A stretch of 64,000 bases of DNA from positions 1 through 64,000 of the forward strand of contig NZ_JAHRIB010000156.1 of the NCBI RefSeq assembly GCF_019090165.1. The letters run 5' to 3'. The stretch comes from Streptomyces sp. BV286 (GTDB lineage: Bacteria > Actinomycetota > Actinomycetes > Streptomycetales > Streptomycetaceae). A model generated the notes under the pieces. That model had not been told where the DNA came from. It saw nothing but the letters and a program-made list of their open reading frames with translations, and searched no databases. Of the stretch, positions 24,866-33,473 are shown piece by piece. Each line of letters opens with the position of its first letter. Position 1 is the stretch's first letter. The translations under genes and the position numbers were made by a program.

Positions 24866-25458
24866 TGCGCGTCAATTTCACGGTCAACGGCCGCCCGCAG
24901 GAAGCCGACGACGTCTGGGAGGGCGAGAGCCTTCTCTACGTCCTGCGCGAGCGCATGGGCCTGCCCGGCTCCAAGAACGCCTGTGAGCAGGGCGAGTGCG
25001 GCTCCTGCACGGTCCGTCTCGACGGTGTGCCGGTGTGTTCGTGTCTGGTCGCGGCCGGGCAGGTGGAGGGCCGCGAGGTCGTCACGGTCGAGGGCCTCGC
25101 CGACTTCGCCAAACAGCGTGCGGAGCACGGCGGTTGTGCCACCGGTGCCTGCGGTCCGTCGGGCACGTCCGTCCAGGACGCCCGGCGCTGGGCCGCCGAG
25201 GGGCAGGACTCCCGGACCGGCGAGGGCACGGAACTCTCCCCGATCCAGCAGGCGTTCATCGACGCCGGCGCCGTCCAGTGCGGCTTCTGCACCCCCGGCC
25301 TGCTGGTCGCCGCCGACGAGATGCTCGAGCGCAACCCGACCCCGAGCGACGCGGACATCCGCGAGGCGCTGTCGGGCAACCTCTGCCGCTGCACCGGCTA
25401 CGAGAAGATCATGGACGCGGTCCGCCTGGCGGCCGCCCGTCAGGGAGAGGCGGTCTGA
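24865..25458 (+). CDS. Xanthine dehydrogenase, (2Fe-2S) subunit
   Basis: 197 residues with two [2Fe-2S] domains: plant-ferredoxin-like CEQGECGSC (C at about 40, 45, 48, fourth Cys in VCSC) and the helical domain with QCGFCTPG and CRCTGY. Between them is an insertion of about 35 residues (about 76-115) containing two extra Cys (GGCATGACG) not found in short CoxS/XdhC-type subunits; its role is unknown. Carries electrons from Mo to FAD. Overlaps the FAD subunit gene and is two bases from the Mo subunit gene. Confidence 0.93.
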   Translation: MRVNFTVNGRPQEADDVWEGESLLYVLRERMGLPGSKNACEQGECGSCTVRLDGVPVCSCLVAAGQVEGREVVTVEGLADFAKQRAEHGGCATGACGPSGTSVQDARRWAAEGQDSRTGEGTELSPIQQAFIDAGAVQCGFCTPGLLVAADEMLERNPTPSDADIREALSGNLCRCTGYEKIMDAVRLAAARQGEAV

Positions 25459-25460
25459 CG

Positions 25461-27854
25461 ATGCCTTCGAAACCCACCATCGGGACGCCCACCAAGGTCA
25501 CCCAGGGCACCCCCACCAAGGGTGGCATCGGCGAGTCCACACTCCGCCCGGACGGCACCCTGAAGGTCACCGGGGAGTTCGCGTACTCCTCCGACATGTG
25601 GCACGAGGACATGCTCTGGGGCCAGATCCTGCGCTCCACGGTCGCGCACGCCGAGATCCTCTCCATCGACACGGGCGAGGCCCTTGCGACACCGGGCGTG
25701 TACGCCGTCATGACCTACGACGACCTGCCGACCGAGGTGAAGAACTACGGCCTGGAGATCCAGGACACCCCCGTCCTGGCCCACGGCCGCGTACGCCACC
25801 ACGGCGAGCCCGTCGCGATCGTGGCCGCCGACCACCCGGAGACCGCCCGCCGCGCCGCCGCCAAGATCAAGGTGGAGTACAGGGAGCTGCCCGTCGTCAC
25901 GGACGAGGCCTCGGCCACCGCGCCGGACGCCCCGCTGATCCACGAGGGCCGCGACGACCACCACATCGGGCACGTCCCGCACCCGAACATCGTGCACCGC
26001 CAGCCGATCGTCCGCGGTGACGTCGAGGCGGCCCGGCGGCGCGCCGACTTCGTCGTCGAGGGCGAGTACACCTTCGGCATGCAGGACCAGGCGTTCCTCG
26101 GCCCGGAGTCCGGCCTCGCCGTGCCCGCCGAGGACGGGGGTGTCGACCTCTACGTCGCCACCCAGTGGCTCCACTCCGACCTGCGGCAGATCGCCCCGGT
26201 GCTCGGCCTGCCCGAGGACAAGGTCCGGATGACGCTCTCCGGCGTCGGCGGCGCGTTCGGCGGCCGCGAGGACCTGTCCATGCAGATCCACGCCTGCCTG
26301 CTGGCCCTGCGCACGGGCAAACCGGTCAAGATCGTCTACAACCGGTTCGAGTCTTTCTTCGGGCACGTCCACCGCCATCCCGCGAAGCTCCACTACGAGC
26401 ACGGGGCGACGAAGGACGGCAGGCTGACCCACATGAAGTGCCGGATCGTCCTCGACGGCGGCGCCTACGCCTCCGCGTCCCCGGCGGTCGTCGGCAACGC
26501 GGCGTCCCTGTCGGTCGGCCCGTACGTGCTCGACGACGTCGACATCGAGGCGATCGCCCTCTACTCCAACAACCCGCCCTGCGGCGCCATGCGCGGCTTC
26601 GGCGCGGTCCAGGCGTGCTTCGCCTACGAGGCGCAGATGGACAAGCTCGCCGACAAGGTGGGCATGGACCGGGTCGAGTTCCGTCAGCTCAACGCGATGT
26701 CGCAGGGCACGATCATGCCGACCGGCCAGCCCGTCGACTCCCCGGCCCCCGTCGCCGAACTCCTGCGCCGCGTCAAGGCGATGCCGATGCCGCCGGAGCA
26801 GCAGTGGCTCGCGGCCGGCGAGGCGGCGGACGTCCGTCAGCTGCCCGGCGGCCTCTCCAACACCACCCACGGCGAAGGTGTCGTCCGCGGTGTCGGCTAC
26901 GCGGTCGGCATCAAGAACGTCGGCTTCTCCGAGGGCTTCGACGACTACTCGACCGCCCGGGTCCGTATGGAGGTCGTCGGCGGTGAGCCCGTCGCGACCG
27001 TCCACACCGCGATGGCGGAGGTCGGCCAGGGCGGAGTCACGGTCCACGCGCAGATCGCCCGCACCGAGCTGGGCGTCACCCAGGTGACCATCCACCCGGC
27101 CGACACCCGGGTGGGGTCCGCCGGTTCGACCTCGGCGTCGCGCCAGACGTACGTCACCGGTGGCGCCGTCAAGAACTCCTGCGAGCTCGTCCGCGAGAAG
27201 GTCCTGGAGATCGGCCGCCGCAAGTTCGGTACGTACCACCCGGCCTGGGCCACCGCCGAGCTGCTGCTGGAGGGCGGCAAGGTCGTCACCGACGGCGGCG
27301 AGGTGCTGGCCGACCTGGCGGACGTGCTGGAGGACGAGTCCGTCGAGGTCGAGGCGGAGTGGCGGCACCGGCCGACCGAGGCCTTCGACCTCCGTACCGG
27401 CCAGGGCTTCGGTCACGTCCAGTACTCGTTCGCCGCGCACCGCGCCGTCGTCGAGGTGGACACCGAGCTCGGTCTGGTGAAGGTCATCGAGCTGGCCTGC
27501 GCACAGGACGTCGGCAAGGCGCTCAACCCGCTGTCCGTCGTCGGCCAGATCCAGGGCGGCACGGCCCAGGGCCTCGGCATCGCGGTCATGGAGGAGATCA
27601 TCGTCGACCCCGTCACGGCGAAGGTCAAAAACCCCTCCTTCACCGATTACCTCATCCCCACGATTCTCGACACGCCGACCATCCCCGTCGACGTGCTCGA
27701 ACTCGCCGACGACCACGCGCCGTACGGGCTGCGCGGCATCGGTGAGGCCCCGACCCTGTCGTCGACCCCGGCCGTCCTCGCGGCGATCCGGAACGCGACG
27801 GGTCTGGAGCTGGACCGGACGCCGGTACGACCGGAACACCTCACCGGGACGTAG
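25461..27854 (+). CDS. Xanthine dehydrogenase, molybdopterin-binding catalytic subunit
   Basis: 797 residues; the catalytic subunit that hydroxylates hypoxanthine and xanthine to urate. An atypical Thr/Pro/Lys-rich start (IGTPTKVTQGTPTKGG) precedes the first aldehyde-oxidase domain (about 30-140). Mo-cofactor motifs follow: GVGGAFGGRED near 265, RGFGAVQ near 380, GQGG near 515 and a C-terminal GIGEAPTLSSTPAV holding the catalytic Glu. Third gene of the operon, followed by the permease and XdhC. Aldehyde or CO substrates are less likely given the purine context. Confidence 0.93.
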   Translation: MPSKPTIGTPTKVTQGTPTKGGIGESTLRPDGTLKVTGEFAYSSDMWHEDMLWGQILRSTVAHAEILSIDTGEALATPGVYAVMTYDDLPTEVKNYGLEIQDTPVLAHGRVRHHGEPVAIVAADHPETARRAAAKIKVEYRELPVVTDEASATAPDAPLIHEGRDDHHIGHVPHPNIVHRQPIVRGDVEAARRRADFVVEGEYTFGMQDQAFLGPESGLAVPAEDGGVDLYVATQWLHSDLRQIAPVLGLPEDKVRMTLSGVGGAFGGREDLSMQIHACLLALRTGKPVKIVYNRFESFFGHVHRHPAKLHYEHGATKDGRLTHMKCRIVLDGGAYASASPAVVGNAASLSVGPYVLDDVDIEAIALYSNNPPCGAMRGFGAVQACFAYEAQMDKLADKVGMDRVEFRQLNAMSQGTIMPTGQPVDSPAPVAELLRRVKAMPMPPEQQWLAAGEAADVRQLPGGLSNTTHGEGVVRGVGYAVGIKNVGFSEGFDDYSTARVRMEVVGGEPVATVHTAMAEVGQGGVTVHAQIARTELGVTQVTIHPADTRVGSAGSTSASRQTYVTGGAVKNSCELVREKVLEIGRRKFGTYHPAWATAELLLEGGKVVTDGGEVLADLADVLEDESVEVEAEWRHRPTEAFDLRTGQGFGHVQYSFAAHRAVVEVDTELGLVKVIELACAQDVGKALNPLSVVGQIQGGTAQGLGIAVMEEIIVDPVTAKVKNPSFTDYLIPTILDTPTIPVDVLELADDHAPYGLRGIGEAPTLSSTPAVLAAIRNATGLELDRTPVRPEHLTGT

Positions 27855-27883
27855 CCCTCCGGGGGTTGGAAAGAAGAGTTTCT

Positions 27884-27903
27884 CCGGGGGCCGAGCCCCC
27901 CGG
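27884..27903 (+). terminator. Short GC hairpin after xdh
   Basis: CCGGGGG (27884-27890) pairs with CCCCCGG (27897-27903), six-base loop, after a purine-rich AAAGAAGAG stretch and before a C-run. It may partly separate the xdh genes from the downstream permease. Confidence 0.5.
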
Positions 27904-28011
27904 CCCCCCCCTTGTTCGCCTCGGGCCGTCCCCCGGGTCGTGCACATCCCAAAGCCCGCGTACGCCGAAGGCACAGCGTGGGTGCCCCTATGAACCTTGG
28001 GAGACGGCACC

Positions 28012-29469
28012 ATGACCCAGCAGTCACTGGAGCCCAGGACCACCGCCGACGACGCGGGCGAAGGAACCCGCGTCCCGGCCGGCCGGTCCTGGCTCGACCG
28101 CTACTTTCACATATCCCTGAGAGGCAGCTCGGTCGCGCGTGAGACGCGCGGCGGCGTCACCACCTTCATGGCGATGGCGTACATCCTCCTCCTCAACCCC
28201 CTCATCCTCTCCGGCAAGGACGCGGCGGGGAACACGCTCGGCCAGCAGGCCCTGATCACCGCGACGGCGTTCGCGGCGGCCCTCACCACGCTCCTGATGG
28301 GCTTCTTCGGCAAGGTGCCGCTCGCCCTCGCCGCCGGGCTCTCCGTCTCGGGTGTCCTGGCCTCGCAGGTCGCGCCTCAGATGACCTGGCCGCAGGCCAT
28401 GGGCATGTGCGTGATGTACGGCGTCGTGATCATGCTCCTGGTGGTCACCGGGCTACGCGAGATGATCATGAACGCGATCCCGCTGGCGCTGAAGCACGCG
28501 ATCACCATGGGCATCGGACTGTTCGTCGCCCTCATCGGGCTGGTCAAGGCGGGCTTCGTCCACCCGGGCAAGGCGACCCCGGTCTCCCTCGGCCCCGCGG
28601 GCGAACTGGCCGGCTGGCCCGTGCTGCTCTTCGCCGTCACCCTGCTCGCCATCTTCATGCTCCAGGCGCGCGGCGTCCCCGGCGCGATCCTGGTCGGCAT
28701 CGTCGGCGGCACCGTACTCGCCGTCGTCCTCAACGCCCTCGGCGTCATCGACCCGAAGCAGTGGGCGAGCGGCGCGCCCGAACTGCACGGCAGCGCGGTG
28801 TCGATGCCGGACTTCTCGCTCTTCGGCGACGTCGAGTTCGGCGGCTGGGGAGAGGTCGGCGCGATGACGGTCGGCATGATCGTCTTCACGCTCGTGCTGG
28901 CCGGCTTCTTCGACGCGATGGCCACCATCATCGGTGTCGGCACCGAGGCCGGACTGGCCGACGACAAGGGCCGGATGCCGGGCCTGTCCAAGGCACTGTT
29001 CATCGACGGCGCGGGCGGCGCGATCGGCGGCGTCTCGGGCGCCTCCGGCCAGACGGTGTTCGTCGAGTCCGCCACAGGGGTCGGCGAGGGCGCCCGGACA
29101 GGACTGTCCTCGGTCGTCACCGGCCTGTTCTTCGCGGCCTGTCTCTTCTTCACCCCGCTGACGGCGATCGTGCCCGGCGAGGTCGCGGCCGCCGCCCTGG
29201 TCGTCATCGGCGCCATGATGATGACGAACGCCCGCCATGTGGACTGGGCCGACCGCGCGACCGCGATCCCGGTGTTCCTGACCGTCGTGATCATGCCGTT
29301 CACGTACTCCATCACCGCCGGTGTGGCGGCCGGAGTCATCAGTTACGTCGCGATCAGGATCGCCCAGGGCAAGGCCCGGGAGATCGGGGCGTTCATGTGG
29401 GGCCTGACGGCGGTCTTCCTCGTCTTCTTCGCCCTGAACCCGATCGAGAGCTGGATGGGCGTCCACTAG
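28012..29469 (+). CDS. AzgA-type NCS2 purine permease
   Basis: 485 residues and 12 to 14 predicted membrane segments. Signatures of the NCS2/AzgA branch: RGGVTTFMAMAYILLLNP near 45, GLFVALIGLVKAG and DAMATIIGVGTEAGL near 305, and SGASGQTVFVESATGVGEGART. AzgA/PbuG members are H+ symporters for hypoxanthine, guanine and adenine, matching its place between xdh and xdhC. ATG 28012 has GGGAGA upstream; an in-frame TTG five codons earlier is not used. Confidence 0.9.
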   Translation: MTQQSLEPRTTADDAGEGTRVPAGRSWLDRYFHISLRGSSVARETRGGVTTFMAMAYILLLNPLILSGKDAAGNTLGQQALITATAFAAALTTLLMGFFGKVPLALAAGLSVSGVLASQVAPQMTWPQAMGMCVMYGVVIMLLVVTGLREMIMNAIPLALKHAITMGIGLFVALIGLVKAGFVHPGKATPVSLGPAGELAGWPVLLFAVTLLAIFMLQARGVPGAILVGIVGGTVLAVVLNALGVIDPKQWASGAPELHGSAVSMPDFSLFGDVEFGGWGEVGAMTVGMIVFTLVLAGFFDAMATIIGVGTEAGLADDKGRMPGLSKALFIDGAGGAIGGVSGASGQTVFVESATGVGEGARTGLSSVVTGLFFAACLFFTPLTAIVPGEVAAAALVVIGAMMMTNARHVDWADRATAIPVFLTVVIMPFTYSITAGVAAGVISYVAIRIAQGKAREIGAFMWGLTAVFLVFFALNPIESWMGVH

Positions 29470-29550
29470 GCGCTCCGCTGTGTGGGGTGCCTCGTCCACG
29501 GGTCCGCCCCGGCCGACGAGCCACCCCAACCACCGTGAGGAGAACGAGAG

Positions 29551-30702
29551 ATGCTGGACATCGCCGAAGAACTGCACCGGTGGGTCGAGCAGGGGCGTGA
29601 CTTCGCCGTGGCCACCGTCGTGGCCGTCGGCGGGAGCGCGCCCCGCCGGCCCGGCGCCGCCCTGGCGGTGGACTCCGACGGCACGGTGATCGGCTCGGTC
29701 TCCGGCGGCTGTGTGGAGGGCGCGGTCTACGAGCTGTGCCAACAGGCGTTGGAGAACGGGGAGTCGGTGCTCGAACGCTTCGGTTTCAGCGACGAGGACG
29801 CCTTCGCGGTGGGCCTGACATGCGGTGGGGTCATCGACATCCTGGTGACCCCGGTACGCGCCTGTGCCCCCGTCCGCGAGGTGTTCGCGTCGGCGCTCTC
29901 CGCAGCCGCGGCAGGGGAGACGGCGGCGCTGGCGCGGATCGTCTCCGGACCGCCGGAGCTGCTGGGCCGCGCCCTGCTGGTCCGCCCCGACGGATCGCCC
30001 GAGGGCGGCTTCGGCGCTCACCCCGAACTGGACCGCACCGTCACGGGGGAGGCCCGTGCCTTCCTGGACGCGGGGCGCACCGGCACCCTGGAGATCGGGG
30101 AGCGGGGCTCGCGCTGCGGAGCGCCGCTCACCGTGCTCGTCGAGTCGTCGGTTCCGCCGCCCCGGATGATCGTCTTCGGTGCGATCGACTTCGCCTCCGC
30201 CCTGGTCCGCATCGGCAGGTTCCTGAACTACCGCGTGACGGTCTGCGACGCGCGTCCCGTCTTCGCGACGGCCGCGCGCTTCCCGGAGGCGGACGAGATC
30301 GTCGTCGAGTGGCCGCACACGTACCTGGAGCGCACGGAGGTCGACGCCCGCACGGTGCTGTGCGTCCTGACCCACGACGCCAAGTTCGACGTACCGCTCC
30401 TGCGGCTCGCGCTGCGGCTCCCGGTCGCCTACGTCGGTGCGATGGGCTCGCGCCGCACCCATCTCGACCGCAACGAGCGCCTTCGTGAAGTGGGCGTCAC
30501 CGAAATGGAGTTGGCGCGGCTGAGGTCGCCCATCGGGCTGGACCTCGGTGCCCGTACGCCGGAGGAGACCGCCCTGTCCATCGCGGCGGAGATCGTCGCG
30601 AACCGGCGGGGCGGAAGCGGGGTGTCCCTCACCGGGGCGCACACCCCGATCCACCACGACGTGTCGTCGGAGCCGCCGCGCCGCATCGGATCGGTCGCCT
30701 GA
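29551..30702 (+). CDS. xdhC: XdhC-family molybdenum cofactor insertion protein
   Basis: 383 residues. The N-terminal XdhC/CoxI domain has VAVGGSAPRRPGAALAV and SGGCVEGAVYE (Cys near 54), and the C-terminal Rossmann fold has RMIVFGAIDFASALVRIG and AYVGAMGSRRTH. The family binds Mo-cofactor, supports its sulfuration and hands it to xanthine dehydrogenase. It is the last gene of the purine island, 80 bp after the permease, with CGTGAGGAGAACGAG as ribosome-binding site. Confidence 0.92.
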   Translation: MLDIAEELHRWVEQGRDFAVATVVAVGGSAPRRPGAALAVDSDGTVIGSVSGGCVEGAVYELCQQALENGESVLERFGFSDEDAFAVGLTCGGVIDILVTPVRACAPVREVFASALSAAAAGETAALARIVSGPPELLGRALLVRPDGSPEGGFGAHPELDRTVTGEARAFLDAGRTGTLEIGERGSRCGAPLTVLVESSVPPPRMIVFGAIDFASALVRIGRFLNYRVTVCDARPVFATAARFPEADEIVVEWPHTYLERTEVDARTVLCVLTHDAKFDVPLLRLALRLPVAYVGAMGSRRTHLDRNERLREVGVTEMELARLRSPIGLDLGARTPEETALSIAAEIVANRRGGSGVSLTGAHTPIHHDVSSEPPRRIGSVA

Positions 30703-30753
30703 CGCGTTCGGTTCGGGAGACCGGAGTCCCGGACCTGCGCGGCAGCGGCCCGG

Positions 30754-31413
30754 TCAGAGGTGGGCGAGGAGGCGTTCCAGCGGTCGCGGTGTCCGGTCGA
30801 GATCCAGGCTCGCGACGAGTTCCCGCGCGTACTGGGCCTTGCGGCCGCTGTGGGTGCCCATGAACCGGTGCAGATGCTGCTCCACGGTCCGATCCCGCTG
30901 CGCGGGCTGGTTCTGGAAGGTGCGGAACGCACGCAACTCGCCCTGCTCCTCGACGACTTGCTGAATCAGGTCGGCGCCCAGGGAACGGATCAGTTCGTCC
31001 TCCAGGTCCGCCTCGCACAGGTAGAACCCGAGCGATTGAAGCCCGTCGGGCGTGAGATCCGAGCCGATTCCGGCCCGCTCCAGCGCCCGCCGGAAGAACC
31101 TCTCCTCGGCGACGTCGCACAGACCCGCCAGCCGCACGTCGAGGCCTTCGGGCCCGCACAGGTCCACGAACCTTCCGATGCTGGTCGCGCCCCCGAGGGG
31201 GACGACCGAGACACCCTCCTTGTCGAGGTCCCGGCCGTGCCGGGCGGCCAGCGCCTCCACGGCGACCCGGTCGCTGCCCCCTTCGACGAGTACGACCGTG
31301 CGCAGCCCGGTGCCGGCCGCCAGTTCCCGCGCCGCCGCGGCCGCCCCCGATGCCCCCGCGCCGCCGGCGGCCCACTCGACGACCGCCTCACGGAACCGCC
31401 CCATGTCGTTCAT
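30754..31413 (-). CDS. Stand-alone TOPRIM-domain protein (OLD-nuclease-like)
   Basis: 219 residues. TOPRIM core: VVLVEGGSDRVAVEAL with acidic E44 and D48, then LAGLCDVAEE with D100. These match the Mg-binding Glu and Asp-x-Asp/Glu positions of the C-terminal TOPRIM domain of OLD-family nucleases, but the AAA ATPase that normally precedes it is absent. The rest is helical (LGADLIQQVVEEQGELRAFRTF and a tail with HRFMGTHSGRKAQYARELV). It may act in DNA end processing or antiviral defence, but no partner gene is nearby. Start uncertain: ATG 31413 chosen, ATG 31404 or one about 20 codons upstream are possible. Confidence 0.7.
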   Translation of the reverse strand: MNDMGRFREAVVEWAAGGAGASGAAAAARELAAGTGLRTVVLVEGGSDRVAVEALAARHGRDLDKEGVSVVPLGGATSIGRFVDLCGPEGLDVRLAGLCDVAEERFFRRALERAGIGSDLTPDGLQSLGFYLCEADLEDELIRSLGADLIQQVVEEQGELRAFRTFQNQPAQRDRTVEQHLHRFMGTHSGRKAQYARELVASLDLDRTPRPLERLLAHL

Positions 31414-31559
31414 GGGTCCCAGTCTCGCAACTCCGAGCGGACTCGTTCCATGGACTTCTGCCTCGGTGAACCTCATGAGCCCCAGGGACGAGCGGGTTGG
31501 AACGCGTCGACGAGCACGACCGGCGGTGGAGGCCGTCGACCGGGGAGCGCCGTGTCGCC

Positions 31560-32000
31560 TCAGGGGCGGGACAGCAGGCGGTCCACGGCCCGTCCGAACA
31601 TCCGCCGGCCCGCCGCCCCCAGCACGGGGTCGAAGGCCCTCGGCAGCCCTCGCACCCCCAGCTCCTCCCGCCACACCACCCGCGCACCGCCTCCGGCGGC
31701 GGGGATCACCTCGATCTCGGCCCACCCGACGACGAGGCTGCCGCGCTTGACGAGCCGGCACAGACCGGGGCCGCCGTCCAGGGGCGGACGCCAGACGACG
31801 ACCTCCATACGGTCGTCGAACGCCACCGGCCCCACCCCGGTCCGCGCCACGAACACGGTGCCCGCCCCGCGCGGCGGCACCGTGACGACCCGGACCCGCG
31901 TCAACGGCACCACCTCCGCATGCCGCTCCCACACGGTGAGCCGCCGCCACGCCTCATCGGCGCTCAGGGGGGTGTCCCGGGACACGAGAAAGAGAACCAC
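31560..32000 (-). CDS. SRPBCC (START/Bet v1-like) domain protein
   Basis: 146 residues with the SRPBCC pattern: SRDTPLSADEAWRRLTVWERHAEVVPLTRV at the start, central strands, and a long C-terminal amphipathic helix (FDPVLGAAGRRMFGRAVDRLL). Such proteins form a hydrophobic cavity and may bind lipids or polyketides; no ligand can be inferred. The GTG at 32000 places the start where homologues begin; a GTG 13 codons upstream (32039) is also in frame. Follows the Gfo/Idh/MocA gene on the same strand. Confidence 0.7.
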   Translation of the reverse strand: MVLFLVSRDTPLSADEAWRRLTVWERHAEVVPLTRVRVVTVPPRGAGTVFVARTGVGPVAFDDRMEVVVWRPPLDGGPGLCRLVKRGSLVVGWAEIEVIPAAGGGARVVWREELGVRGLPRAFDPVLGAAGRRMFGRAVDRLLSRP

Positions 32001-32055
32001 CCCCGGATCGTAAGCACACACCGGCCGCGACGGCTCCACGGCTGCCGCGGCGGCG

Positions 32056-33408
32056 TCACACGTCCAGCAGATCCCGTGTCCGGACCGGCAGCCCCGTCTC
32101 GAACGACTCGTTGGCCGCGAGCCCGGTCACCAGGGACTTCGCTCCGTCGACCGCGTCCGCCGCCCTGCCCAGGGGATCCGCGTCGGTCCGGGGACCGAAC
32201 AGGTCTTCCAGCATCCGCACGTCGCCACCGCCGTGGCCGCCCGCGCCGCTCGCGACCTTCACCTCACGGGCCGGCTCCCAGAACCGCCGCAGCAGCAGCT
32301 CCGTACGCCCGGCCTCGTCGTCGGCGGTGGAACCGTGCAGGACGGGACCGGCCCCTGCGGCCCCTGCCCCGGGCCGTACCCACGTCGACTCCTCGACGAG
32401 CAGTTCGAGCCGCCCCTCGCTTCCGTTGAACGCGACGCGATAGCCCTCCCACGGGGCGTACGCGGTGAGGTGGTAGGTCAGGGACGCCCCGGACGCGTAC
32501 CGCACGAGGACGGCCATGTCGTCCTCGATGGTCACGCCCGGCCCGAACACGTTCTGGTCGCGGTGGTAGCCGTCCTGCGCCTCGGCGTCGAGGTACAGCG
32601 CGCTGAGCACCGGCGAGTCCGCCAGGCGTACGGCGAAGGGGTCGCCCTCGGCGGCGGGGGAGCCGTGGGCGCGGGCGTAGGGACGGGCGAGTCCCCGGCG
32701 CCGGCCGGCCTCGTCGCCGTAGAAGAAGAGGCCGCCCTGCGCGAAAACCGTCCGGGGTTCGGTGCCCAGCCACCAGTTGACCAGGTCGAAGTGGTGGGTC
32801 GACTTGTGGACCATCAGGCCGCCGGAGTCGGCCTTGTTGCGGTGCCAGCGCCGGAAGTAGTCCGCGCCGTGCCGCAGGTCGAGCAGCCACTCGAAGTGCA
32901 CCGAGCCGACCTCACCGATCTCCCCGGCCGCGATCAGCTCCCGTACGGCCGAATGCACCGGGTTGTAGCGGTAGTTGAACGCCACCCGTACCTCGCGGCC
33001 GGAGCGGCGCCGGGCCTCCAGGATGCGGCGGGCCCGGTCGGCGTCGGTGGTCATCGGCTTCTCGGTGACCACGTCGCAGCCCGCCTCCAGCGCGCGCACG
33101 ATGTAGTCGTCGTGGGTCCGGTCGACGCTGCACACCACGACCAGATCCACCCGCTCGCGCCGCAGCATCACCTCGAAGTCCTCGGCGGCGTACGCCGGTA
33201 CGGGCTCCCGGCCGGGGTGGTCGTCCGCGATCCAGCCGTTGTGGACGGCCATCCGGTGCGCGTTGACGTCGCAGAACCCGACGAGGTCGACCCGGTCCGC
33301 GTACGGTCCGGCCAGCGCTTCGGTGAACAGCCGGGCACGGGCGCCCAGGCCCACCACGGCACAGCGGCGACGCGAACCGGAACCGGTGCAGGGGTCTTGT
33401 TCTGACAT
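32056..33408 (-). CDS. Gfo/Idh/MocA-family NAD(P)-dependent sugar oxidoreductase
   Basis: 450 residues. N-terminal Rossmann fold (CAVVGLGARARLF, glycine motif near 18-25; VVTEKPMTTDADRARRIL around 118, with the EKP cofactor motif) and a C-terminal alpha/beta domain with NYRYNPVHSAVRE and HKSTHHFDLVNWWLG, typical of sugar or inositol dehydrogenases. Probably oxidises a sugar delivered by the divergent ABC importer. AAGG lies before the ATG. A LacI-type palindrome lies 31 bp upstream, shared with the importer. Confidence 0.85.
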   Translation of the reverse strand: MSEQDPCTGSGSRRRCAVVGLGARARLFTEALAGPYADRVDLVGFCDVNAHRMAVHNGWIADDHPGREPVPAYAAEDFEVMLRRERVDLVVVCSVDRTHDDYIVRALEAGCDVVTEKPMTTDADRARRILEARRRSGREVRVAFNYRYNPVHSAVRELIAAGEIGEVGSVHFEWLLDLRHGADYFRRWHRNKADSGGLMVHKSTHHFDLVNWWLGTEPRTVFAQGGLFFYGDEAGRRRGLARPYARAHGSPAAEGDPFAVRLADSPVLSALYLDAEAQDGYHRDQNVFGPGVTIEDDMAVLVRYASGASLTYHLTAYAPWEGYRVAFNGSEGRLELLVEESTWVRPGAGAAGAGPVLHGSTADDEAGRTELLLRRFWEPAREVKVASGAGGHGGGDVRMLEDLFGPRTDADPLGRAADAVDGAKSLVTGLAANESFETGLPVRTRDLLDV

Positions 33409-33439
33409 CAGGACCTTCCCTAGGGTCGTGCCGGGGGGT

Positions 33440-33451
33440 GGAAGCGCTTTC
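33440..33451. promoter_or_regulatory. LacI-type operator palindrome
   Basis: GGAAGCGCTTTC: the AAGCGCTT core is a perfect dyad, with one mismatch in the flanks. This resembles GAAAGCGCTTTC-like sites bound by LacI/GalR regulators of sugar importers. It lies between the divergent oxidoreductase (start 33408) and SBP (start 33474) genes. Confidence 0.7.
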
Positions 33452-33473
33452 TAGCGAATGAGGTGACCCACTC

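Noticed and set aside
25440..28043. 867-codon open frame antisense to the xanthine dehydrogenase catalytic subunit
   Set aside because: Mirrors a well-supported enzyme gene; its product has no recognisable domain.
28453..30657. 734-codon frame antisense to the purine permease and xdhC
   Set aside because: Shadow frame; spans two real genes and an intergenic gap.
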